Of a stretch of DNA of 5,248 nucleotides, positions 1-5,224 are shown piece after piece; position 1 is the stretch's first letter, and each line of letters begins with the position of its first letter. The translations under genes and the position numbers were made by a program. Source of the DNA: a bacterium (GTDB taxonomy: Bacteria > Hydrogenedentota > Hydrogenedentia > Hydrogenedentiales > SLHB01); NCBI GenBank assembly GCA_024231375.1, contig JAAEQP010000448.1:1-5248 (forward strand), written 5' to 3'. Below the pieces are notes generated by a model. It was given only the letters and a program-made list of their open reading frames with translations. It ran no database searches and was not told where the DNA came from.

Positions 1-32
1 GACACTCCCGCGTTTCTACGAATGTTATCGGC

Positions 33-54
33 AACTTTAGCGAGAACTTTAGCG
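33..54. repeat. Pair of 10-bp direct repeats, 12-bp period
   Basis: The decamer AACTTTAGCG occurs perfectly at 33-42 and again at 45-54, so the copies are 12 bp apart, slightly more than one helical turn. Closely spaced direct repeats upstream of a gene can be the binding site of an activator that binds in tandem. That role is inference: no regulator gene is in the window and the motif is not one I recognise. Confidence 0.5.
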
Positions 55-93
55 GTTTCTTTGGTTTTTTCTGCGGGGTATAGGGGTGCGCCC

Positions 94-120
94 GTAAACC
101 CTTTAAAGCAAACGGTTTAC
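94..120. promoter_or_regulatory. Inverted repeat, possible operator
   Basis: GTAAACC at 94-100 is matched perfectly by GGTTTAC at 114-120, with 13 bases between. The interval itself contains the palindrome CTTTAAAG (101-108). The right arm also overlaps an odd-centred palindrome, AAACGGTTT (111-119), a shape seen in some LacI-type operators. It lies about 130 bp upstream of the putative -10 motif of the GRE gene. An operator or activator site is plausible. The stem is short, A/T-rich and lacks a U-run, so a terminator of an upstream gene is less likely. Confidence 0.35.
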
Positions 121-246
121 AACCTGAGTTTTGGCTGCGATTTGCGCTGAAATGCCTTCAAAGCCCTTGTCTAGGCCGAAAAAAAGTTTGAGACGGGACC
201 GAACCTGCTGCCTTGGGCCACGGGATACGAAGGCGCCGACGTTCTC

Positions 247-255
247 TGGTATAGT
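247..255 (+). promoter_or_regulatory. Putative extended -10 promoter for the glycyl radical enzyme gene
   Basis: TGGTATAGT fits the TGnTATAAT extended -10 pattern with one mismatch in the hexamer, TATAGT at 250-255. No good -35 box lies 16-18 bases upstream, which is usual for extended -10 promoters. Transcription would begin near base 262, giving a leader of about 27 nt. A closely similar sequence lies before pilT at 2646-2654, which strengthens the call. Confidence 0.4.
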
Positions 256-274
256 TGGTGCGTTCCGACTAGGG

Positions 275-282
275 AGAAGGAG
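275..282 (+). promoter_or_regulatory. Ribosome binding site deciding the GTG start at 289
   Basis: AGAAGGAG at 275-282 is a strong Shine-Dalgarno sequence placed 6 nt before the GTG at 289. It supports this start over the next in-frame GTG at 298, which would be 15 nt away. Confidence 0.7.
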
Positions 283-288
283 CGAGCG

Positions 289-2625
289 GTGAGCACAGTG
301 GAGTCCACCAAGGTTGACGAGGGCCGGGATTCGGGCGAGCTGGCCGTGCATCTGGATGAGCGAATTGCGCGCCTCCGTAGCGCCGTCATGTCGCGGCACG
401 GTTCGTGGACCCCGGATGCCAACCCCTTCGAGCGCGACGTGGCGCTCTGGCGCGCATGGCAGCCCGGCCAGTCGGTGGTGCAGACGCGGGCGGCGCTCCT
501 GCTGCAACTGGTGCAACAGGCGCCCGTGGCGATTCTGCCGGACTGGCGCCTTGCAGGCAACCACCTTCCAGGGCACGCCTTCGGGTTCTGCGCCCCCCCG
601 GAAGACCGGGTTCCGGCGCGGCTTGAGGCGTTTCATCTCGCGGAAGATGAGGTGGCCGAAGTGCAGCGGTGCGTCGAGCGATGGGCGCGGCAGCGTGAGC
701 AGTGCGCCATGGTGGGCGTGGCGGCTGAAGAGGCTCCGCGTGTGCCTTCGGTGTACACGGGAGGTGGCTGGATCGAGAATCATTCCATCCGCGACTACGC
801 CAAGGTGTTGCGGATCGGGTTCGACGAAATTCGGACCGAAGTGGACGCGGCGGCCGGAGACGCCGACTTGGCGGATCCGGATTACGCGCGCAAGGAGAGT
901 TTCTGGCGGGCGGCGCGATGGGTTTGCGAAGCAGGGAGCGCATTGGGCGCCCGTTACGCCGAGCATGCGGCAAGCCTGGGACGGGAAACCGACGAACCCG
1001 CCGAACGCGCGCGACTTGAGGCCATGGCGGACCGGTGCCGCAGGGTGCCCGCGCAGGGCGCCCGCACACTTGAGGAGGCCGTCCAATCGCTGTGGCTAGC
1101 GCACATCCTGACCTGTGGCGAAGACGGCATCAACGCGAACTCCATCGGCCGCCTCGACCAGATGCTCTATCCGTACTACGCGGCGGACGTGGAGGCGGGC
1201 CGCGCGACCCGCGACGACGCCGTGCGGCTCATGGAGGAATTGGCCTGTAGACTCTACCTGGACTACGACGTACAGGCGATCACGCTGGGAGGTCAGACGG
1301 CCGACGGACACGACGCCGCGAACGAGATGTCTTACATCATCATCGAGGCGTCGCGGAATGTAGGTTTCGTGCGCGACCTGTCGGTGCGGTTGCACCGGGG
1401 CAGCCCGGACCGACTCGTCGATGCCAGTGCCGAACTCATCGCGCGCGGCGGAGGGATTCCCTTCGTGTTCAACGACGACTGTTTCGTGCCGGCGTTGAGC
1501 GAACGGGGCATTGCCCTGGAGGACGCTCGCGACTATGCGCCCATCGGCTGCATCGAATTGACGGTGCCTGGCCGCGCCAACCCCCACGCTGTGTCGGGAT
1601 GGTTCAACGCCGCAAAATGCTTTGAGTTGGCCTTGTTCGACGGCGTCGACCCGGGATGCGGCGACCGGCTCGGTCCCGCCACGGGACTGCTGACTGATTT
1701 CCAGTCCTTCGACGACTTGCTGGCCGCGTACGAGAGCCAGGTCGAGCACTTCGCGTCGCATATGGTGTATCACTGCAATCGTGGCGAGTCGGCGCAGCGG
1801 GAGCGAGGCCCGCTTCCATGCTGGTCTGTGCTGACAGACGACTGCATTGCGCGCGGGCGCGACATCACCGACGGCGGTGCGGTCTACAACTACCACTCGG
1901 TCTGCTTCCTCGGAACCGCCAACACGGCCGACGGACTGGCCGCGTTGAGAACGTTGGTGTTCGAGGAGCGGACCGTGGACGCGCGGACTGTCCTGGACGC
2001 ACTGCGCACCGATTTCGACGGACACGAGTCTCTGCGGAAGCGCCTCCTGGGGGCGGCGCCGAAGTACGGAAACGACCAACCGGAAGTGGATGCGCTGGCG
2101 GCCCACATTTCCAACCATTTCATCGACGTCATGGACGAGGCCCGAAGCCCGCTGGGAGGCCGCTACTTCGTCCACCTGTTCTCGTTCCTGCTCAACATCG
2201 ACTACGGCAAACAGACGGGCGCCCTGCCCGACGGACGCCGCGCCGGCGAACCGTTGGCCTACTCGCTGTCGGCCCATCAAGGCCGCGACCAGGATGGCGT
2301 GACGGCCATGTTGAACTCGCTGGCGTGCCTGCCGCACCGCCGCGCGGCGGGCGCGACGGCTGCCATCGTCGATCTGGACCCCGCATTCATACGGGGCGAA
2401 GAGGGCGTACACCGGCTCGCGCAGATTGTGCGGACGGCGATTCGTATGGGCGTGGGGCAACTTCAATTCAACGTGACGACGGCGGACCGGCTGCGCAAGG
2501 CCCAGGACGATCCCGAGCGGTATGGCAACATTCCCGTGCGCGTAGCGGGGTATTCGCAGATGTTCCGGTTGCTGACGAAGGAGCTTCAGGACCACGTGAT
2601 CGCGCGCACGAAGCACGTACGATAA
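289..2625 (+). CDS. Glycyl radical enzyme, PFL-like family, substrate unknown
   Basis: This 778-residue protein is a complete glycyl radical enzyme of the pyruvate formate-lyase superfamily, presumably cytoplasmic. It has a large PFL-type barrel domain (about 20-630) and a C-terminal glycine radical domain (about 640-778). Visible family marks are SIGRLDQ at 285-291, TLGGQTADG at 332-340, the thiyl-radical cysteine in IGCIE (Cys421, Glu423), TGALPDGRRAGEPLA in the C-terminal third, and the radical loop RVAGYS with Gly754, 24 residues from the end. True pyruvate formate-lyase has two adjacent cysteines; Cys-x-Glu is typical of dehydratases, C-N or C-S lyases and arylacetate decarboxylases, where the glutamate serves as a base. 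The segment after the cysteine (PGRANPHAVSGWFN, 427-440) lacks the GWHD-like stretch I associate with diol dehydratases, so the substrate probably differs. It needs a radical-SAM activating enzyme, and none is in the window. The start is GTG with a strong ribosome binding site. The family is very likely; the reaction is unknown. Confidence 0.93.
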   Translation: MSTVESTKVDEGRDSGELAVHLDERIARLRSAVMSRHGSWTPDANPFERDVALWRAWQPGQSVVQTRAALLLQLVQQAPVAILPDWRLAGNHLPGHAFGFCAPPEDRVPARLEAFHLAEDEVAEVQRCVERWARQREQCAMVGVAAEEAPRVPSVYTGGGWIENHSIRDYAKVLRIGFDEIRTEVDAAAGDADLADPDYARKESFWRAARWVCEAGSALGARYAEHAASLGRETDEPAERARLEAMADRCRRVPAQGARTLEEAVQSLWLAHILTCGEDGINANSIGRLDQMLYPYYAADVEAGRATRDDAVRLMEELACRLYLDYDVQAITLGGQTADGHDAANEMSYIIIEASRNVGFVRDLSVRLHRGSPDRLVDASAELIARGGGIPFVFNDDCFVPALSERGIALEDARDYAPIGCIELTVPGRANPHAVSGWFNAAKCFELALFDGVDPGCGDRLGPATGLLTDFQSFDDLLAAYESQVEHFASHMVYHCNRGESAQRERGPLPCWSVLTDDCIARGRDITDGGAVYNYHSVCFLGTANTADGLAALRTLVFEERTVDARTVLDALRTDFDGHESLRKRLLGAAPKYGNDQPEVDALAAHISNHFIDVMDEARSPLGGRYFVHLFSFLLNIDYGKQTGALPDGRRAGEPLAYSLSAHQGRDQDGVTAMLNSLACLPHRRAAGATAAIVDLDPAFIRGEEGVHRLAQIVRTAIRMGVGQLQFNVTTADRLRKAQDDPERYGNIPVRVAGYSQMFRLLTKELQDHVIARTKHVR

Positions 2626-2638
2626 CGCCAAGATGGCG
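2626..2638 (+). other. Short hairpin directly after the glycyl radical enzyme stop codon
   Basis: CGCCA and TGGCG pair around the three-base loop AGA immediately after the TAA at 2623-2625. It has no U-run, so it is not a standard intrinsic terminator. It may be a weak 3' end structure or chance. I see no better terminator for the GRE gene, so readthrough into the next operon cannot be excluded. Confidence 0.25.
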
Positions 2639-2645
2639 AGGTTCA

Positions 2646-2654
2646 TGGTATGAT
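2646..2654 (+). promoter_or_regulatory. Putative extended -10 promoter for the pilT operon
   Basis: TGGTATGAT is an extended -10 element, TGn followed by TATGAT at 2649-2654, one mismatch from TATAAT. The 16 bases from 2646 match the 16 from 247 at 12 positions, including the TTGG just after the hexamer, and both are preceded by GTTC. No clear -35 box is present. Transcription would begin near 2661 and give a leader of about 100 nt containing two hairpins before pilT. Confidence 0.4.
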
Positions 2655-2689
2655 TGGGGCCGAGAGATCTCTTGACGAAACTGTGAACG

Positions 2690-2728
2690 CGGACGCGCGA
2701 GTCCGAACCAGCGCCCCGGCGCGGTTCG
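2690..2728 (+). promoter_or_regulatory. Two consecutive hairpins in the pilT leader
   Basis: The first hairpin pairs CGGAC (2690-2694) with GTCCG (2701-2705) around six bases. The second pairs CGAACC plus GCGCC (2704-2715, with A2710 bulged) with GGCGC plus GGTTCG (2718-2728), about 11 GC-rich pairs. They share bases 2704-2705, so the two cannot both form fully. The structure ends about 19 nt before the pilT ribosome binding site at 2748-2754. No U-run follows, so it is not a simple terminator. A leader structure affecting translation, mRNA stability or protein binding is possible. Confidence 0.4.
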
Positions 2729-2762
2729 AGGTGACTGCCAAGCTATTGGGGAGGATGGCCTT

Positions 2763-3836
2763 ATGACAATGGAAGAACTGATGCGTGGCGCCGTGGAGCG
2801 CAACGCCTCCGACATCCATCTCAAGACGGGAAACCCGCCTATCTACCGGATCGACGGCGATCTGGTCCGTCTCGAGGGATCCCCGCTGACGGAGGAAGAC
2901 ATCCTTGAGATGCTGGGCATGATCGTGGCCGAGGCGGACGTTGCGAAATTCAAGAAGGTGTACGAACTGGACGCGTCGTACATGCTGGGGGACATCGCCC
3001 GGTTCCGCGTCAATGCGTGCAAGGACGACGGGGACCCGCGGGTCGTGCTCCGCACCATTCCGACGGAGATTCAGAAGATCGATGCCCTGGGCCTCCCCCC
3101 CATCCTGCACAAGGTGTGCGAGAACCTCAACGGCCTCGTGCTGGTCACGGGCGTCACGGGTAGCGGCAAGTCCACCACCCTTGCTGCCCTTGTTGACGCG
3201 ATCAACGAGAAACGGCCCTGCCACGTGGTAACCGTCGAGGATCCCCTCGAATTCGTACACAAGGACAAACAGTCCATCATCACCCAGCGCGAAGTGGGAC
3301 ACGACACCTTGTCCTTCGCCAATGCCTTGCGCGGGGCCTTGCGTCAGGACCCGGATGTCATCCTCATCGGTGAGATGCGCGACTCGGAGACGGTCCGCAC
3401 GGCCCTCGCGTCGGCGGAAACCGGGCACTTGGTGTTCTCGACCCTCCACACGGTCGATGCAATCGAGACGCTGAACCGTATCATGGATTTCTTCGAGCCC
3501 CACCACCAGTTGCAGATCCGGAAGCAGCTGGCAAGCGTTATCCGGGCCGTCGTCTCGCAGCGCCTCCTTCCGCGCAAGGAAGGCGAAGGACGTTGTGTGG
3601 CCACCGAAATACTCATCGGAAACCGGACCATTCGCGAGTTCATCGAGCAGAGCAAGAGCTTCCGCGAGATCACCCGGCTGATTCAGGAAGGCGCGGAGCA
3701 GTACGGCATGCATACCTTCGACCAGGCGCTGTACGACCTCTACAAGGCGGGGACGATCACGCCCCAGACGGCGCTGCTCAACGCCACCAGCCCGCGCGAC
3801 CTGAAGCTCCGCATCCAGGGATTGCGCACCAACTAG
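2763..3836 (+). CDS. pilT: Type IV pilus retraction ATPase, PilT/PilU family
   Basis: This 357-residue cytoplasmic motor ATPase belongs to the PilT branch of the secretion ATPases, which form hexamers at the base of type IV pili and power retraction (twitching, DNA uptake, surface sensing). The order is an N-terminal PAS-like domain (about 1-100, with ASDIHL at 15-20), then the RecA-like core: Walker A GVTGSGKST at 130-138, the Asp box TVEDP at 157-161, Walker B DVILIGEMRD at 198-207 with catalytic Glu204, and the His box TGHLVFSTLHT at 220-230. All nucleotide-binding motifs are intact and the length is usual for the family. In the place of PilT's AIRNLIRE retraction motif it reads TIREFIEQ (289-296). 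The C-terminal end (MHTFDQALYDLYKAG and onward, 316-353) resembles PilU as I recall it. No other pilus gene is visible. GGGGAGG at 2748-2754, 8 nt before ATG, fixes the start. It leads a four-gene cluster. The family is nearly certain; PilT versus PilU is open. Confidence 0.95.
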   Translation: MTMEELMRGAVERNASDIHLKTGNPPIYRIDGDLVRLEGSPLTEEDILEMLGMIVAEADVAKFKKVYELDASYMLGDIARFRVNACKDDGDPRVVLRTIPTEIQKIDALGLPPILHKVCENLNGLVLVTGVTGSGKSTTLAALVDAINEKRPCHVVTVEDPLEFVHKDKQSIITQREVGHDTLSFANALRGALRQDPDVILIGEMRDSETVRTALASAETGHLVFSTLHTVDAIETLNRIMDFFEPHHQLQIRKQLASVIRAVVSQRLLPRKEGEGRCVATEILIGNRTIREFIEQSKSFREITRLIQEGAEQYGMHTFDQALYDLYKAGTITPQTALLNATSPRDLKLRIQGLRTN

Positions 3837-3855
3837 GCAGAGGCTTCGGACTTCC

Positions 3856-4827
3856 GTGTGCTATCTCAAACGAATGTGCGCCCTTGCTCTGCTGGCCATG
3901 GCGGGTCCGGCCTGGGCGGCCAATCTGCTCGGCAATCCCGGGTTCGAAAAGCTGAGAGGCGACACGCCCGACCGGTGGAGTGTGTATGTCGCACCGCAGG
4001 AGGGGGCGGAAGGCACGGTTGAAGGCGACCCCGTCCATGCGGGCAAGTATGCGGTTCGATTGCACATCCCCCAACCCTATGACAAGGAACCCGCCAACAA
4101 CTGGAGTCAGAACGTCATCGAGGATGTCGGAGGCACGTCGCTCCGCCTGTCCGGCTACATCCGCACCCACGACGCCACCGAGGCCGCCATCTGGATTCAG
4201 GCGTTCCGCCGCGACCCGTGGACCCTCATGCACATGGCCACCACCAGCACCGACACGCCCGTGTATGGAACCCGGGACTGGGAACGCGTGGAGATGACGG
4301 TAGACGTGCCGAAGTACACGGATTTCGTTGTGATCCGGTGCGTGCTGCTCGGACACGGCACGGCTTGGTTCGACGACGTTGCCTTGGAGGAGGTCGGGCC
4401 CGGCGATGAGGGGCAAGATAAGGCACCCGTGGATCCACGCGCCTTGGAGCTGGCGCCGTTGACCGACTTGCTGGACGCGCCCGGCAAGGACGACGCGGCC
4501 ACGTCGAAGGCGGGGAGCCAGGCCGCACGCGGGTTGCGCGAGACGCGGAAGGCCCTCGAAGATACCCACGAGACACTGCGAATGATGAACCGCACGGCGT
4601 CGGACGACGCGTCTCGGCGCGGTCTCATCGAAACCCACGAGGCGTTGATGGAAGCCAACCGCCAACTCCTCGACATGAACCGGCTTCTCCAAGAACGGTT
4701 GAAACAACTGCGAGACGAGAACCAGCGGCTTCGGGAGGACCTCGCCGAATCGGGACCACGGACGCCAAGGACGGCCCCGCCGCCTCTGGTCCCGCACGGC
4801 GTCATATGGAAGGACACCGCGCCATGA
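3856..4827 (+). CDS. Exported protein with a beta-sandwich binding domain and a coiled coil
   Basis: I do not recognise a named family for the whole 323-residue protein. It begins with a signal peptide: Lys5-Arg6, a hydrophobic stretch at 8-16, and a likely signal peptidase I site after Ala-Trp-Ala21. No lipobox cysteine is seen. Residues 22-180 look like a carbohydrate-binding, galactose-binding-like jelly roll: it opens with NLLGNPGFE (23-31), has a W-x-x-x pattern at DRWSVYV (39-45), HAGKYAVRL (61-69), LRLSGYIRT (96-104) and closes with TAWFDDVALEEV (169-180). This matches CBM4/9-type modules in pattern; ligand binding is inference. A linker (181-220) leads to a charged coiled coil (about 222-298) with an internal repeat, then a Pro-rich tail. 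The GTG start, 19 nt after the pilT stop, is chosen because ATG at 3874 would remove the positive charges of the signal peptide; its ribosome binding site is weak (AGAGG at 3839-3843, or CGGA at 3847-3850). It is probably co-transcribed with pilT, and may act in the periplasm or on the cell surface. Confidence 0.85.
   Translation: MCYLKRMCALALLAMAGPAWAANLLGNPGFEKLRGDTPDRWSVYVAPQEGAEGTVEGDPVHAGKYAVRLHIPQPYDKEPANNWSQNVIEDVGGTSLRLSGYIRTHDATEAAIWIQAFRRDPWTLMHMATTSTDTPVYGTRDWERVEMTVDVPKYTDFVVIRCVLLGHGTAWFDDVALEEVGPGDEGQDKAPVDPRALELAPLTDLLDAPGKDDAATSKAGSQAARGLRETRKALEDTHETLRMMNRTASDDASRRGLIETHEALMEANRQLLDMNRLLQERLKQLRDENQRLREDLAESGPRTPRTAPPPLVPHGVIWKDTAP
4808..4814 (+). promoter_or_regulatory. Ribosome binding site inside the end of the previous gene
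   Basis: GGAAGGA lies 9 nt before ATG 4824, within the last codons of the exported-protein gene. The ATG at 4806, which would give a longer product, would place this site inside the coding region and have no site of its own. It therefore decides the start at 4824. Confidence 0.6.
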
Positions 4828-5027
4828 TGGGCATTCTGATCCTATCAGTGCTGGCCGGGATGGTGACCGCCGGGCTCACGTGGTACACGTGGAGTCTCAT
4901 GGAAAACGTGGGCGCGATGATGGCCGCCCGCAAGCAGGCGCAGCCCGACGGCGAAGCCGAAGACGAGCCGAGAGGCGAACCTGAGGCCAAACCCGAAGCA
5001 GAACCGGAGTCGGGAGATGAAGCGTAG
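4824..5027 (+). CDS. Small single-pass membrane protein with an acidic tail
   Basis: This 67-residue protein is not of a family I recognise. One transmembrane helix spans about residues 3-25 (GILILSVLAG and onward, ending near TWYTWSL). A short amphipathic stretch with Arg36-Lys37 follows, then a strongly acidic, Pro-rich tail (42-67) with repeated EPEA-like units (EPRGEPEAKPEAEPE). The positive residues just after the helix suggest the tail faces the cytoplasm. ATG 4824 overlaps the TGA of the preceding gene (4825-4827) as ATGA, which implies translational coupling; a second ATG at 4827 is also possible. A longer form from 4806 is open but less likely. The position between an exported protein and a small Cys-rich protein suggests a membrane anchor or adaptor, but this is inference. 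Helix and tail composition are clear; function is unknown. Confidence 0.7.
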   Translation: MMGILILSVLAGMVTAGLTWYTWSLMENVGAMMAARKQAQPDGEAEDEPRGEPEAKPEAEPESGDEA

Positions 5028-5196
5028 ACCCCGCCCGTATATCGGCATGCTGTTCCAGTGCTGCCACGTCTACACTCGCATCTACCTGAGCCGCGACGGC
5101 ACCCAGTTCGCGGGGAACTGTCCCAAGTGCGGGACTCGGGCCGTCGTGAAAGCGGGAACGGGGGGCAGCAAGTCCCGATTCTGGTCGGCCGAGTAG
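5017..5196 (+). CDS. Small Cys-rich (zinc-ribbon-like) protein of 59 residues
   Basis: This short gene encodes 59 residues with a basic start (MKRRPRPYIG), a Cys-Cys-His group at 15-17, a central beta-type stretch (VYTRIYLSRDG, 18-28), the motif CPKCG at 35-39, and a Gly/Ser-rich end closing with SRFWSAE. The four cysteines (15, 16, 35, 38) could bind one zinc ion or a metal cluster, although CC plus CxxC is not a textbook zinc ribbon. It resembles a small conserved protein that I recall, without certainty, from planctomycete-type genomes, with the pattern LFxCCxVYxRIYxxxxGTxFxGxCPxC. The ATG at 5017 overlaps the previous gene by 11 nt. GGAG at 5006-5009, 7 nt before it, is a fitting ribosome binding site, so coupled translation is likely. 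The dense motif conservation argues for a real gene; function is unknown. Confidence 0.72.
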   Translation: MKRRPRPYIGMLFQCCHVYTRIYLSRDGTQFAGNCPKCGTRAVVKAGTGGSKSRFWSAE

Positions 5197-5224
5197 GCGC
5201 GGGCAAGAGAGGGGATCTATCTCA

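Larger units (their letters stand above)
1..288. other. Non-coding upstream region of the glycyl radical enzyme gene
   Basis: No convincing gene is seen here. The first 190 bases are clearly richer in A and T than the rest of the window, with runs of T near 65-70 and of A near 180-187, as expected for a regulatory region. It contains a direct repeat (33-54), an inverted repeat (94-120), two similar 10-mers (CCTTTAAAGC at 100-109 and CCTTCAAAGC at 155-164), an extended -10-like motif (247-255) and the ribosome binding site of the next gene. One reading frame is open from base 1 to a TGA at 148-150, but it has no ribosome binding site and unusual composition, so it is not called. Confidence 0.7.

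Noticed and set aside
1..150. Open frame through base 1 to TGA at 148-150, with ATG at 22
   Set aside because: It has no ribosome binding site, a low-GC composition unlike the neighbouring genes, and overlaps the repeat motifs. It could be a tail of an upstream gene but nothing supports that.
289..2625. Naming the radical enzyme pyruvate formate-lyase (pflB) or glycerol dehydratase
   Set aside because: It lacks the Cys-Cys pair of PFL and the dehydratase loop after the Cys-x-Glu motif, so only a family-level name is safe.
103..2646. Long minus-strand open frames (103-1086, 1096-2646) opposite the radical enzyme gene
   Set aside because: The plus strand encodes a clear glycyl radical enzyme throughout. 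The minus frames are Arg/His/Pro-rich without motifs and arise from GC-rich codon bias.
2672..2677. TTGACG as a -35 box before pilT
   Set aside because: No -10-like hexamer lies 16-18 bases downstream; that stretch is GC-rich.
2755..2766. Three-codon open frame (ATG GCC TTA TGA) overlapping the pilT start
   Set aside because: The ribosome binding site directly abuts this ATG, too close to serve it. It is probably chance.
2643..4797. Long minus-strand open frames (2643-3713 and 3778-4797)
   Set aside because: They mirror pilT and the exported-protein gene, have no recognisable domains, and one crosses a gene boundary.
4806..4823. Upstream ATG at 4806 as the start of the small membrane protein
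   Set aside because: The ribosome binding site at 4808-4814 lies downstream of it, and the ATGA overlap at 4824 gives a better start directly before the membrane helix.
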